Origin: Geobacter sp.
GTDB taxonomy: Bacteria; Desulfobacterota; Desulfuromonadia; Geobacterales; Geobacteraceae
Assembly: GCA_027356255.1 (NCBI GenBank)
Contig: DAIEGL010000197.1
Coordinates: forward strand, 1-35,085
Direction of reading: 5' to 3'
DNA length: 35,085 nucleotides
The position numbers were made by a program, and so were the translations under genes. The notes beneath the pieces were generated by a model, which was not told the DNA's origin, searched no databases, and saw nothing but the letters and a program-made list of their open reading frames with translations. How positions within the stretch are numbered: position 1 is the first letter of the stretch; the number at the start of each line of letters is the position of its first letter. This document shows positions 1 to 10,210 of the stretch, piece after piece.

Positions 1-510
1 GAGTGGGTGGTGCAGAGCCTGACCGAGTACGACGGCAAAAAACTGCACGCGATAGACCGTGGAGACCTGGAACTGGACACGGAAGAAGAGAAGAAGGAGA
101 AGGAAGCGAAGCAGGAAGAGGCCAAGAAGCAGTATCAGGGGGTACTCGGCTTCATCAAGGAACAGTTGAAGGACAAGGTAAAGGAGGTGCGCTTCTCCAG
201 CCGCCTCACCGACAGCGCCTGCTGCCTTGTTGCCGACGAGTACGGGCTGAACGCGAACATGGAAAAGATCCTCAAGGCAATGAACCAGGACGTACCCGAG
301 TCCAAGCGGGTCTTGGAATTGAACCCCGACCACCCGTTGATGCAGGTCCTGAGCAGCATCTTCGAGAAGGACAAGGAAAATCCGCGGCTGGCAGATTACT
401 GCGGACTGCTCTACGACCAGGCGCTGTTGACCGAGGGGTCGCCGGTCCCCGATCCGCTCCGTTTCACCAGGCTCGTTGCCGAACTGATGGTGCAAGCCGC
501 GGAGAAGTAA
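1..510 (+). CDS. htpG: Chaperone HtpG (Hsp90 family), C-terminal part
   Basis: This is the last 169 residues of a bacterial Hsp90; the reading frame is open to the left edge, so the ATPase and most of the middle domain lie outside the window. The visible part starts with a middle-domain end ([10 protein letters not shown]), passes through a highly charged Glu/Lys stretch, and continues into the C-terminal dimerisation domain with [15 protein letters not shown], the [13 protein letters not shown] segment and a closing helix near [11 protein letters not shown]. These are characteristic HtpG features and length to the stop is normal. HtpG is an ATP-dependent cytosolic homodimeric chaperone that remodels client proteins with DnaK. 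The ATG at 247 and the GTG near 7 are internal; the true start is upstream. No clear intrinsic terminator follows the stop. Confidence 0.95.
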   Translation, partial: EWVVQSLTEYDGKKLHAIDRGDLELDTEEEKKEKEAKQEEAKKQYQGVLGFIKEQLKDKVKEVRFSSRLTDSACCLVADEYGLNANMEKILKAMNQDVPESKRVLELNPDHPLMQVLSSIFEKDKENPRLADYCGLLYDQALLTEGSPVPDPLRFTRLVAELMVQAAEK

Positions 511-603
511 GCTTTATTGGCAGAGCGTCCTCCGGGGTTTTAAAGCCTAGGGGGCTGATAAAAAAAGTTTACACGGTTGCAACATTCTAATGAGTCTACA
601 AAC

Positions 604-632
604 TTGACTTTTGCCGGTATCTGCATTATGGT
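604..632 (+). promoter_or_regulatory. Candidate sigma-70 promoter upstream of the riboswitch
   Basis: A TTGACT -35 element (604-609) is followed after exactly 17 bases by TATGGT (627-632), a 4/6 match to the -10 consensus. Transcription would start near 639, about 25-30 bases before the riboswitch aptamer, which fits a leader-RNA arrangement. This is a match by eye only; no start site is proven. Confidence 0.4.
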
Positions 633-660
633 TTGAGCAACTTACAGAGCAGGTCTGAAT

Positions 661-750
661 AGTAGATAAACGATAATACCAAACCATCCGCGAGGATGGG
701 ACGGAAAGCCTACAGGGTCTCAAGACAGACAGCCGGGTCGCCGAAATATC
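661..750 (+). promoter_or_regulatory. GEMM-I riboswitch, cGAMP-type (GEMM-Ib)
   Basis: The leader carries the GEMM-I aptamer hallmarks: AAACC (681-685), a hairpin ccatcc/ggatgg (684-689 and 694-699) capped by a GCGA GNRA tetraloop (690-693), the tract ggaaagcc (703-710) that follows it, and a second variable stem (gtct/agac) before GCCGGGT. GEMM-I RNAs bind cyclic dinucleotides. In c-di-GMP aptamers position 20 (Vc2 numbering) is G; aligning the eight bases before AAACC puts A678 at that position, the change known from Geobacter GEMM-Ib riboswitches that prefer 3',3'-cGAMP. The 3' part of the aptamer (731-750) is also the 5' arm of a terminator hairpin, so ligand binding is expected to prevent termination and turn the downstream gene on. 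Class assignment is strong; ligand preference is inferred from one key base and the lineage. Confidence 0.9.
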
Positions 751-778
751 TCCATGATATTCTGCACCCGGCTTTTTT
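731..778 (+). terminator. Riboswitch-controlled intrinsic terminator
   Basis: agccgggt (731-738) pairs with acccggct (766-773), with an inner stem aatatc (745-750)/gatatt (756-761), and six T residues follow (773-778). The 5' arm overlaps the 3' side of the GEMM aptamer, so aptamer folding and terminator folding exclude each other. This gives a transcriptional ON-switch layout for the gene starting at 821. Confidence 0.8.
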
Positions 779-820
779 GTGCCCCGAAATATCTTGTGTA
801 ATTACAGGAGGTTCTCAACC

Positions 821-1666
821 ATGAATAAAAAGATACACAACATAGCCGTATTGATCGAATTCCTCGCCGGTTCCGGCCTTGCCATCTTTTTCCACTGGGT
901 GCTCCACTACCCTGAGGCCGCTTATACCATCTTCGGTGTCGGGATACTCCTGTCGCTCGGCACCTACCTTGTGCGAGAAGAGATAGAAAAGACCCGTGAT
1001 GGGCTGCTCGACCGGTATCACCAGGCCCACGAGGTAACCTTCGCCATGGCCCAGATCAGTGACCCGGAATGTCAGACCAAGGCACACGAGCTGATGGCCT
1101 CGACAATGCGGACGATCTCGCTCCTGCAGCAGGGTTATATCCCGATGGATGAGACGGAATTCTACCTTGAAGGGGCAAAGCAGATGGAGCAGGCGGTCCA
1201 CCACGCGAAAGCGGTGGACCCGCTCACCACGGGATGGGATACCCGGGGGGCACTGCTCAATTTTTACCAGTCCAACCTGCGCGCCCTGGACCGAGGCGTG
1301 AAGATCACCCGCATCTTCGTCGCCAACCGCGAAGCGATCACCGACCCAGAGGTGCAGAAGATCCTCCTCGCCCAGCACCACGACAATGTCGACGTTCGGA
1401 TCGCCTTCCGCGACGAGCTGCCGTCGGCAAGCGACATCAGCAACCGGGACACCAACAGCTCCTTCGATTTCGCCATCTACGACGACCGGGTGGTGACCGA
1501 CGTCTTCAGCCAGCCGGGGAAATACTTCGGCAGGAAGACAAGCCAGCCGGCGGAAGTGGCCAAATATCTCCACCTCTACGACCTCATCGAGCACAGCGCC
1601 CACGCCGTAACCCTGGAAAATGACCGTATAATCCTCGCCGGCGAGGTCATACCGGTCGCATCTTAG
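821..1666 (+). CDS. Unrecognised two-helix membrane protein under cGAMP riboswitch
   Basis: The ATG at 821 is preceded by AGGAGG (806-811), so this start is preferred over in-frame codons upstream that fall near the terminator. The 281-residue product has two N-terminal hydrophobic helices (about residues 6-24 and 32-50) with only a short loop between them, followed by a soluble, probably cytosolic region. A helical stretch (about 55-135) leads to an alpha/beta part with the pattern GALLNFYQSNLRALDRGVKI, TRIFVANREAI, then SSFDFAIYDDRVV. That arrangement recalls catalytically degenerate phospholipase-D-like folds, but no HKD motif is present, so the comparison is only a guess. I do not recognise the family. 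The only regulatory clue is the GEMM-Ib riboswitch and terminator directly upstream, which place the gene in a cGAMP regulon. It is monocistronic: the next gene is convergent. Confidence 0.85.
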   Translation: MNKKIHNIAVLIEFLAGSGLAIFFHWVLHYPEAAYTIFGVGILLSLGTYLVREEIEKTRDGLLDRYHQAHEVTFAMAQISDPECQTKAHELMASTMRTISLLQQGYIPMDETEFYLEGAKQMEQAVHHAKAVDPLTTGWDTRGALLNFYQSNLRALDRGVKITRIFVANREAITDPEVQKILLAQHHDNVDVRIAFRDELPSASDISNRDTNSSFDFAIYDDRVVTDVFSQPGKYFGRKTSQPAEVAKYLHLYDLIEHSAHAVTLENDRIILAGEVIPVAS

Positions 1667-1689
1667 AATTGTTCCTGCATTAAACATAG

Positions 1690-1726
1690 AAAAAGCCGCC
1701 CTACCCGTGTCCGGGAGCGGGCGGCT
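1690..1726 (-). terminator. Intrinsic terminator of the recJ-CDF operon
   Basis: On the minus strand agccgccc and gggcggct (plus-strand 1694-1701 and 1719-1726) form an 8-bp GC-rich stem followed by a run of five T (plus-strand A run 1690-1694). It lies 30 bases beyond the stop of the CDF transporter gene. On the plus strand the stem has no T run, so it mainly serves the minus strand. Confidence 0.75.
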
Positions 1727-1755
1727 CATTCAACCGAAGCAAATCTCGCATCCCC

Positions 1756-2661
1756 CTACAAGCGTATCAGATCCTCGTGTTCCTCGTCATGGGGGTTGAT
1801 ATGAATCATCACGTCCCCCACGTTGGAAAACCGCTCGAAAATGAGCCGCTTCACCTCGGTGGCGATGGCGTGGGACTGTTTGACCGTCATTTCCGGGTCC
1901 ATATCCAGCTTCAGATCGACGATCACGTACTGGCCGGAGCGGCGCCCCTTGATTTCATGCACGTGTTCCACCCCGGCTATGCCTTCCGCCAGCATCGCGA
2001 TGGAGTTCAACAGCTCCTGCGGAGGCTGGCCGTCCATCAGGTCGTGGGCGGCGCTCCTGAAAGTCTCATAACCGATATGGAAGATGAAGAATGCGGTGAG
2101 TCCGGCTGCCAACGGGTCCATGATCTTTATCCCGAAGAAGGCGCCGGTTACGCCTATGAGGGTGGCGATCGAGGTAACGGCATCCTTGCGGTGGTCCTTG
2201 GCGATGGCCATTACCGCGGGGCTGCCGAGACTCCCACCCACCCTGAGCGAGAAGCGGCAGAGCCACTCCTTGACGAGAATCGTTGCAAACGCGGCCAGCA
2301 CGGCGATCAACTGGGGCTCTTCATAAACCCCGACCATGATGGTTTTCACCGTCTTGTACAATATCCCGGCGCCGGTGGCAAAAATAATCAGTGAGACCAG
2401 GATGGCGGAGAGGCTTTCCGCCTTGCCGTGGCCGTAAGGATGCTTATCGTCGAACGGCTTGCGCCCGATGTTGAGGGCGATGATGGTGGAAAGCAGGGCT
2501 ATGAAATCGCAGGCGCTCTCCACGCCGTCGGCAAAGACGGCCTCGGAACGGCCGAAATGACCGGCCAGGAGTTTCATGACCATCAGCAGGGCGTTCACCC
2601 AGAAACCTATCTTGATTACCCGGTCTGCCCGATTAAACCGCTCCGTCCTTTGCACGTTCAC
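1756..2661 (-). CDS. Cation diffusion facilitator family transporter
   Basis: The 301-residue protein has the CDF architecture: six predicted membrane helices in the first ~205 residues and a cytosolic C-terminal domain of about 90 residues with the ferredoxin-like metallochaperone fold (GVEHVHEIKGRRSGQYVIVD, then ending in a His/Glu-rich tail). CDF proteins export divalent metals (Zn, Cd, Fe, Mn, Co, Ni) by proton antiport as dimers. The TM2 site reads FADGVESACDF (D45, with E48 and D52 nearby) and the TM5 site is DHRKD (D156, D160) instead of the HxxxD of FieF; the intracellular-loop signature HPYGHGKAE is intact at about 74-82. Because the TM2 motif is not the classic DxxxD, the metal cannot be named. 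The ATG overlaps the recJ stop by 4 bases, implying translational coupling. Confidence 0.9.
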   Translation of the reverse strand: MNVQRTERFNRADRVIKIGFWVNALLMVMKLLAGHFGRSEAVFADGVESACDFIALLSTIIALNIGRKPFDDKHPYGHGKAESLSAILVSLIIFATGAGILYKTVKTIMVGVYEEPQLIAVLAAFATILVKEWLCRFSLRVGGSLGSPAVMAIAKDHRKDAVTSIATLIGVTGAFFGIKIMDPLAAGLTAFFIFHIGYETFRSAAHDLMDGQPPQELLNSIAMLAEGIAGVEHVHEIKGRRSGQYVIVDLKLDMDPEMTVKQSHAIATEVKRLIFERFSNVGDVMIHINPHDEEHEDLIRL

Positions 2662-4379
2662 CCTCCCGCCTTGCGTAAATCCTTGATGGTCAACTGGAGT
2701 GAGCTCCTCCCGTTCCAGACGTTCATGGCGGGGGAGAATACGACATCGAGCCGGTCTCCCAGCTCAGCCCTCCCCGCCATGGAAAAGCCGATGGCATCGA
2801 AAACGCGGCCGCCCGCATTGAGACGCATCTTCAGGTGCGTTTCCTTGAGGGTCCGGCAGTCGCATACCTCTGCATCCCGCAGCAGAAAAACCGGCTCGGG
2901 ATTCCCCATGCCGAAGGGCTTCATCGCCTCCAGCTCTTCCACCATGGCGCTGGTGATCTCTGTCGCCTCGATCTCTCCGTCGATCAAGAGCAGCGGGACG
3001 AGGTCCTCGGCGGTGAGGAGACCTGCGGCAACCTCGTCGAACCTCGCCACGAACGTCTCAAGGGTCTCCTCGGAAATACTCAGACCGGCGGCATGCTTAT
3101 GCCCGCCGAACTTGAGCAGTTCATCGGCGCATGCTGTGAGGGCATCGTGCAGGTGGAAGTTGGCGATGCTGCGCCCGGAGCCTTTGCCGTTGCCGTCCTT
3201 CAGGGCAATAAGGATGGTGGGGCGATGGAACATGTCCACCAGCCGCGAGGCAACGATGCCGATCACCCCCGGATGCCACGCCTCGGAAGCGAGGACTATG
3301 CTTTTCCTGCTGCTCAACGCCGGGGTTGACCGGACTATTGCCAGGGCATCGCTCAATATTTCCCGTTCCACAGCCTGGCGCTCGGCGTTGCTGTTGTCTA
3401 GGGCCGCCGCCATCGGCTCTGCCCCCTTTCTGTCGTTGCAGAGCAGAAGCTCTACCCCCATGGCCGCGTTCTCCAGGCGCCCCGCCGCGTTGAGCCTCGG
3501 CGCCAGACGAAAACCGACCGCGCCGCACCCCACCACGCCGTTTACCCCCGCCACGGCCTTGAGCGCCTGCATTCCGGGCCGTAGGGAGTTGGTCAGCTCC
3601 CGGAGGCCGTGCTTAACCAGTATCCGGTTTTCGTCGGCCAGCGGCACCACGTCGGCCACTGTCCCCATGGCAACCAGGTCAAGATATTCCCGGAGATTTG
3701 GCTCCTCCCGGCCGGCAAAATAACCATTCTTCCTCAGCCTGCTGCGCAGGGCGATCATGAGGTTGAACGCCACGCCTACTCCGGCAAGGGATTTGAACGG
3801 AAAGGGGCAGCCGGGCTGGAGCGGATTAATGACCGCACATGCATCAGGTATGACATCTCCCGGCATGTGATGATCGGTGATGATCAGGTCGATGCCGACC
3901 TCACGGCAGAGCGCTGCCTCGACCACCGCGGTAATGCCGCAGTCCACGGTCACCATGACCTGCGCGCCGAGGGCGGCAGCCCGCGCAACTCCGTCGGCGG
4001 AGAGACCGTAACCGTCGACCAGGCGGTCGGGGATGAAATATAAGGGGTCGAGACCGATGCTGCGAAAAAATGAAATGAGCAGCGCCACCGAGGTGATACC
4101 GTCCACATCGTAGTCGCCGTAAACGCAAATCTTTTCCCCGTTTTTGACCGCAGCTGCCAGCCTCTCCACCGCCCGGTCCATACCGAGCAGCAAAAACGGA
4201 TCATGCAACTGGCCAAGGGCAGAGGAAAGAAAGCGGGAAGCGTCGGCTGGGTCGCAGACTGCCCGATTGACGAGCAACCGGGCCAGGAGCGGTGATGCCA
4301 CCCCACCCTGCACCAAACAATCCACGTTGAGCGGATCGCAATCCCTGACTTTCCAGCGTTTTTCCCGTACCTGTTGCAT
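2658..4379 (-). CDS. recJ: Single-stranded-DNA-specific exonuclease RecJ
   Basis: RecJ degrades single-stranded DNA 5'->3' in recombinational and mismatch repair, using two Mn ions. The 573-residue product carries the DHH-superfamily motifs in order: VYGDYDVDG (about 86-94), VTVDCGITA (about 145), and DHH (169-171), then the DHHA1 region with GSGRSIANFHLHDAL and FGGHKHAAGLSI, and an OB-fold C-terminus (LKMRLNAGGRVFDAIGF). Length is normal for the family. I chose the ATG at 4379, because GAGG sits five bases before it; an in-frame GTG at 4385 would place that GAGG directly against the start. The gene leads a two-gene operon with the CDF transporter. No convincing promoter was found in the preceding ~100 bases. 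Confidence 0.95.
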   Translation of the reverse strand: MQQVREKRWKVRDCDPLNVDCLVQGGVASPLLARLLVNRAVCDPADASRFLSSALGQLHDPFLLLGMDRAVERLAAAVKNGEKICVYGDYDVDGITSVALLISFFRSIGLDPLYFIPDRLVDGYGLSADGVARAAALGAQVMVTVDCGITAVVEAALCREVGIDLIITDHHMPGDVIPDACAVINPLQPGCPFPFKSLAGVGVAFNLMIALRSRLRKNGYFAGREEPNLREYLDLVAMGTVADVVPLADENRILVKHGLRELTNSLRPGMQALKAVAGVNGVVGCGAVGFRLAPRLNAAGRLENAAMGVELLLCNDRKGAEPMAAALDNSNAERQAVEREILSDALAIVRSTPALSSRKSIVLASEAWHPGVIGIVASRLVDMFHRPTILIALKDGNGKGSGRSIANFHLHDALTACADELLKFGGHKHAAGLSISEETLETFVARFDEVAAGLLTAEDLVPLLLIDGEIEATEITSAMVEELEAMKPFGMGNPEPVFLLRDAEVCDCRTLKETHLKMRLNAGGRVFDAIGFSMAGRAELGDRLDVVFSPAMNVWNGRSSLQLTIKDLRKAGG

Positions 4380-4477
4380 CCGCACCTCGTAAAAAATCGG
4401 TTCTACATTCCAATATATTCTAAGACAGTATCACGCAATGTCCGCCACGCCTTACGCATGCAAAAGAACCTGAACAC

Positions 4478-4506
4478 AAAAAAACCCCGCCTGAGCGGGG
4501 TTTTTT
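4478..4506 (-). terminator. Strong bidirectional terminator after the sec operon
   Basis: ccccgc (4485-4490) and gcgggg (4495-4500) form a perfect six-pair stem with a CTGA loop. It is flanked by seven A on one side and six T on the other, so it works on both strands. It ends the minus-strand operon whose last gene stops at 4523, and insulates recJ, which starts at 4379. Confidence 0.9.
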
Positions 4507-4522
4507 CAAGCAATCGGTTAAT

Positions 4523-5086
4523 TTACTTGGAACTCGCCTTAAGTTGATCCATTTGCATCTTTATCTGCTGGGCGGTCGGGCTCGTGGAGTCAAGCTCCAG
4601 GTAACGGCTCCAGGCCTTCAGCGCCTTGTCCGGCTGTTTCAGATCCGCGGCGTATACGACACCGAGATTGTAAAGGCTTTGCAGGTGCTTAGGATCGATC
4701 TGCTGCGCCTTCTCGAAATTTGCAATCGCCTTGTCGAACCAGCCGATTTTCCGGTACATGATACCCTGATCGGTCAGAACGTTGGTGTTGTTAGGATCAA
4801 GCTCCAGCGCCTTGGAGTATGCATCTACGGCTTTTTTTGACTGATCCGTATCAAAATAATCGTTCCCCAGCTGGATCCATGCCTGGAGATTTTTCGTGTC
4901 GGCTGCGACAATTTTTTCCTCTTCAGCTATGCGCTGCTGATAGTCGGTCGGCGTCCCGCTCCCAGGCGGCACTGCACCGCTGAACTGTGCGGATTCCTTT
5001 TTCGTGCCGACACTGAAAATCAGGTAGCCTCCCAAGAGGCCGACAATAAGAGCTACAACTACTCCAAGAATGCTTTCCTTTCTCAC
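4523..5086 (-). CDS. Membrane-anchored TPR protein
   Basis: The 187-residue protein starts with a GTG (5086) preceded by AAGGAGG at six-base spacing. Residues 6-26 form one uncleaved-looking signal anchor (hydrophobic, with positively charged RK before it), followed by a linker and about three tetratricopeptide repeats (roughly residues 68-170; for example NDYFDTDQSKKAVDAYSKAL and YNLGVVYAADLKQPDKALKA). TPR domains mediate protein-protein contacts; here they would face the periplasm, possibly to assist assembly or a secretion partner. Related membrane-TPR proteins occur in cytochrome c biogenesis (NrfG/CcmH-like), but nothing else here supports that role. It is the last gene of the yajC-secDF transcription unit, 11 bases after secF. 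Confidence 0.8.
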   Translation of the reverse strand: MRKESILGVVVALIVGLLGGYLIFSVGTKKESAQFSGAVPPGSGTPTDYQQRIAEEEKIVAADTKNLQAWIQLGNDYFDTDQSKKAVDAYSKALELDPNNTNVLTDQGIMYRKIGWFDKAIANFEKAQQIDPKHLQSLYNLGVVYAADLKQPDKALKAWSRYLELDSTSPTAQQIKMQMDQLKASSK

Positions 5087-5097
5087 GTACAGCCTCC

Positions 5098-6006
5098 TTA
5101 AGCTTTGGTTTGGCCGGGCGCCTTTTCCCAGAGTGCGACGATCGGGCTGGCGACAAAGATTGATGAATAGGTGCCGACAACTACACCGACCACGAGGGCA
5201 AATGCAAAGTCATGAATCACTTCTCCGCCGAACAGAAAGAGGGAGGTGGCGGCCAGGAACGTCGTCAGCGAAGTGATGATGGTACGAGAAAGGACCTCGT
5301 TGATGCTCTTGTTGAATATGTTGGGAATCGATTCCTTCATGTTCTTGTGCAGGTTTTCCCTGATCCTGTCGAAAACCACGACGGTATCGGTAAGAGAATA
5401 ACCGGCAATGGTCAGTACCGCCGTGATCAGGAGGAGGTTTACCTCTTTGTTCAGCACGAAGAATACGGCAAAGATCGCCAGGACGTCATGCATGGTTGCG
5501 ACCACCGCACCCACGCCGAATTTGAAATCAAACCGCCAGGCGATGTAGATGACGATCCCAAGCATGGAAATGGCCACGGCGATGAGGGTATCCTTGCGCA
5601 GCTTGTCACCGATCGATGGCCCGATTTCCGTCGAGCTATCGACGGTGAAGGGGTTGGAGGGGAACTCCTTTTTGAGGATCGCCTGAACATTGTCGGCGAC
5701 ACTGCCGGTTGCCGTGGTGGTTTTACGCATCTTGATCAGAAGCTTGTTGCCCTCCTTGATCTCCTGCAGGTCCACGTCTTTGACCCCGTTTTTGGCCAGA
5801 CTGCTACGCGCCTCTTCGGTTGTGATCGGCGCTTTGAACTTGAGCTGCATGGCGGTGCCGCCGGAGAAATCAATCCCCATGTTGGCAGCACCCCTGGCTA
5901 TCTGAATGATACCGATGATGCCGATTATGGCGATAACGGCGGAAACGGCGAACGATATCTTTTTCAAGCCTATAAAATCTATTTTGGTTTTGCTGATCAG
6001 TTCCAT
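5098..6006 (-). CDS. secF: Protein translocase subunit SecF
   Basis: SecF pairs with SecD in the inner membrane and uses the proton motive force to help SecYEG release translocated proteins on the periplasmic side. The 302-residue protein has an N-terminal membrane helix (about 17-36), a periplasmic domain starting with GIDFSGGTAMQLKF (the conserved DFxGG element), and five further helices including the conserved TVVVFDRIRENL loop (about 210-220). The ATG at 6006 is preceded by GGGGAGAG. It lies 12 bases after secD, as in most bacteria. Confidence 0.97.
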   Translation of the reverse strand: MELISKTKIDFIGLKKISFAVSAVIAIIGIIGIIQIARGAANMGIDFSGGTAMQLKFKAPITTEEARSSLAKNGVKDVDLQEIKEGNKLLIKMRKTTTATGSVADNVQAILKKEFPSNPFTVDSSTEIGPSIGDKLRKDTLIAVAISMLGIVIYIAWRFDFKFGVGAVVATMHDVLAIFAVFFVLNKEVNLLLITAVLTIAGYSLTDTVVVFDRIRENLHKNMKESIPNIFNKSINEVLSRTIITSLTTFLAATSLFLFGGEVIHDFAFALVVGVVVGTYSSIFVASPIVALWEKAPGQTKA

Positions 6007-6018
6007 TGGTCTCTCCCC

Positions 6019-7620
6019 TTATATACTCAGTCTCTTCACCCTGACGCGATCGAGGAAGAGGTCGAACACCACCCTGGTGGCCAGAAGCGAGGTGAATAGA
6101 TTGATGATGATACCCAGACTCAACGACACGGCAAACCCCTTTACCGGCCCGGTGCCGAACTGGAAGAGCACCGCGGCGGTTATCAGCGTGGTCACATGAG
6201 AGTCCATGATGGTGAGGAACGCCTTATCGTATCCGGCGGCGATGGAAGCCAACGGTGTCTTGCCGAGTCGCAGCTCCTCCCTGATCCTCTCGAAGATAAG
6301 GACGTTGGAGTCAACCGACATGCCGATCAGAAGGACGATAGCCGCAATGCCCGGAAGGGTCAGGGTGGCCCCGAGGGCGGAAAGCGACCCCATGAGGAAA
6401 ATGATGTTAAGCACCATGCCGAAATTCGCGACAAGACCGGAGAGTTTGTAGTAGATCGTCATGAATACTACCACCAGCGCGACCCCGATCAGGCCGGCTA
6501 TGAGCCCCTTGTTGATGGAATCCTGACCGAGGGAAGGACCGACGGTAACGTTCTGGATTATCTTCACCGGCGCAGGAAGCGAGCCGGCGCGCAGCACGAT
6601 CCCCAGATCGGACGCCTCTTTCTCGGTGAACGAACCTGATATCTGGGCGCTTCCACCGGAGATCCGCTCGCGAATCACCGGCGCCGAATAGATGTTGTTA
6701 TCCAGGACGATGGCAAACCGTTTGCCCACATTGGCGGCCGTCACTTGGTCGAACAGCCTGGCGCCGGTGGAATTGAACTCGATGGCGACATAAGGCTGGT
6801 TATACTGGGAATCGATGCGGACCTGGGCATCGGTCAACAGGTCACCGGTAATCATCGCCTTCCTTTTCACCACAAGAGGGTTCTCAGAAACCGCGCCGGT
6901 AGTCGGATCGGTTCTCTTTTCCATGAGGATTTCGTCGTCCTCCGGAATGGTAGAAGGAGTGGCGGTAGCGGCGTTCACATTCTCGTCCACCAGTTTGAAT
7001 TCAAGCCTGGCGGTTTTACCGATCAGCTCGATGGCACGTTTCGGGTCCTTGATACCGGGGAGTTGGACCACTATGTTGTTGATCCCTTCCCGCTGGATGA
7101 TCGGCTCCGAAACGCCAAACTGGTCGATCCTGTTGCGGATGGTTTCAAGCGCCTGCTGGACAGCCTTATCTTTCCTCACCTGCGCCTCTTTCTCGTTGAT
7201 CCGCAGCTGCAGGTTGACAAATCCTCCCTCATCGAAAAGCGGCAGCATTTCCAGATCAGGGTATTTTTTCTTCACCAGCTTCTGTACGGTGTCGGCAGAC
7301 CCCCTGTCGTAAAGCACCAGTTGGACCCGGTCCCCGCCAACTTTGGAAACGCTTTTGAAACGGATGTTCTGGGAATTGAGGGTGTCTTCCAGGTCGGTGG
7401 ATATCAGATCCAGCGACCCCTCGACCGCCTTCTGGGTCTCGACTTCCATAACCAGATGGGTGCCGCCCTGCAAATCAAGCCCTAAATGGATCTTGTCCTT
7501 GGGTAGAAGACCTTTCCACCAGGAAGGGAGGGGAGAAACCAGGGTCGGTGTCAAGTACAGGAATGAAATGAAAAGGAACAGTACAATCAGGCTGATACGC
7601 CAGGTAAACCCCTTGGTCAT
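6019..7620 (-). CDS. secD: Protein translocase subunit SecD
   Basis: The 533-residue protein has one N-terminal membrane helix (about 8-27), a large periplasmic region (P1 base and head domains, about 28-350) containing LGLDLQGGTHLVMEV and the SecD/F signature DQFGVSEPIIQREG, and five helices at the C-terminus with MSVDSNVLIFERIREEL. It works with SecF and YajC to complete Sec-dependent export. I chose ATG 7620 because AGGAG lies about eight bases ahead of it; an in-frame ATG at 7638 lies upstream of that ribosome binding site. Confidence 0.97.
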   Translation of the reverse strand: MTKGFTWRISLIVLFLFISFLYLTPTLVSPLPSWWKGLLPKDKIHLGLDLQGGTHLVMEVETQKAVEGSLDLISTDLEDTLNSQNIRFKSVSKVGGDRVQLVLYDRGSADTVQKLVKKKYPDLEMLPLFDEGGFVNLQLRINEKEAQVRKDKAVQQALETIRNRIDQFGVSEPIIQREGINNIVVQLPGIKDPKRAIELIGKTARLEFKLVDENVNAATATPSTIPEDDEILMEKRTDPTTGAVSENPLVVKRKAMITGDLLTDAQVRIDSQYNQPYVAIEFNSTGARLFDQVTAANVGKRFAIVLDNNIYSAPVIRERISGGSAQISGSFTEKEASDLGIVLRAGSLPAPVKIIQNVTVGPSLGQDSINKGLIAGLIGVALVVVFMTIYYKLSGLVANFGMVLNIIFLMGSLSALGATLTLPGIAAIVLLIGMSVDSNVLIFERIREELRLGKTPLASIAAGYDKAFLTIMDSHVTTLITAAVLFQFGTGPVKGFAVSLSLGIIINLFTSLLATRVVFDLFLDRVRVKRLSI

Positions 7621-7651
7621 GGAAGAAGCTCCTTTCATTGGTTATTGAATC

Positions 7652-7972
7652 TTAATCTTTTTTCACCAGATTGGCAATAAATCCCTTATTGATTTTGATG
7701 TTTACCCCTGTAGCCACCTCAAGGGTAATGACATTCTCATCAATCGCCGTCACCTTGCCGTGCATGCCGCCAGCGGTGACGACCAGGTCCCCTTTTTTCA
7801 GCGAATCAAGCAGTGCCCGATGCTCCTTGGCCTTTTTCTGCTGGGGACGGATCAGGAGAAAATAAAAGATAGCGAACATGAAGATCAGCGGCACCAGGTT
7901 CATCAAAGCGGACTGCCCACCGGCAGCCTGCCCCCCGGCAGGTGTACCCATTGCGAAAGCCAAACCTAACAT
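7652..7972 (-). CDS. yajC: Preprotein translocase subunit YajC
   Basis: The 106-residue single-span membrane protein has a short Gly/Ala-rich N-terminus, one helix (about residues 26-44) and the strongly conserved FYFLLIRPQQKKAKEH, followed by the cytosolic LKKGDLVVTAGGMHGKV segment. YajC associates with SecDF. The start is fixed by GGAGG eight bases before the ATG. It lies 31 bases upstream of secD. Confidence 0.95.
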   Translation of the reverse strand: MLGLAFAMGTPAGGQAAGGQSALMNLVPLIFMFAIFYFLLIRPQQKKAKEHRALLDSLKKGDLVVTAGGMHGKVTAIDENVITLEVATGVNIKINKGFIANLVKKD

Positions 7973-8000
7973 TTTGCAACCTCCAAGAACAGTATTTGTA

Positions 8001-8023
8001 CGGACACCCCTTGCGGGTGCCCG
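8001..8023. other. Hairpin in the tgt-yajC spacer
   Basis: The 79-base spacer between tgt and yajC holds an imperfect inverted repeat (8001-8009 with 8015-8023, 8 of 9 pairs, five-base loop). No T run follows on the minus strand, so it is not an ordinary terminator. It could serve as an RNA-stability or processing element separating the tRNA-modification genes from the secretion genes. Confidence 0.35.
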
Positions 8024-8051
8024 GAATCATGGCGATCATCAAGGACCGCCC

Positions 8052-10207
<2,156 letters not shown>

Positions 10208-10210
10208 GCA

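Noticed and set aside
661-750. c-di-GMP as the ligand of the GEMM riboswitch
   Set aside because: The base equivalent to G20 is A678, which favours 3',3'-cGAMP; c-di-GMP binding is not excluded but is the weaker reading.
815-1729. A 304-codon open frame on the minus strand covering the riboswitch-controlled gene
   Set aside because: It is antisense to a gene with a good ribosome binding site and coherent domain structure; its own product is low-complexity Val/Asp/Gly-rich and matches nothing known. It is a frame shadow in GC-rich DNA.
2428-3723. A 431-codon plus-strand open frame across the CDF gene and recJ
   Set aside because: The Ser/Pro/Arg-rich product is typical of the antisense frame of a GC-rich gene; recJ on the other strand has all catalytic motifs.
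4440-4470. Sigma-54 promoter for recJ (TGGC ... TTGC on the minus strand)
   Set aside because: The two elements are separated by five bases instead of the required seven.
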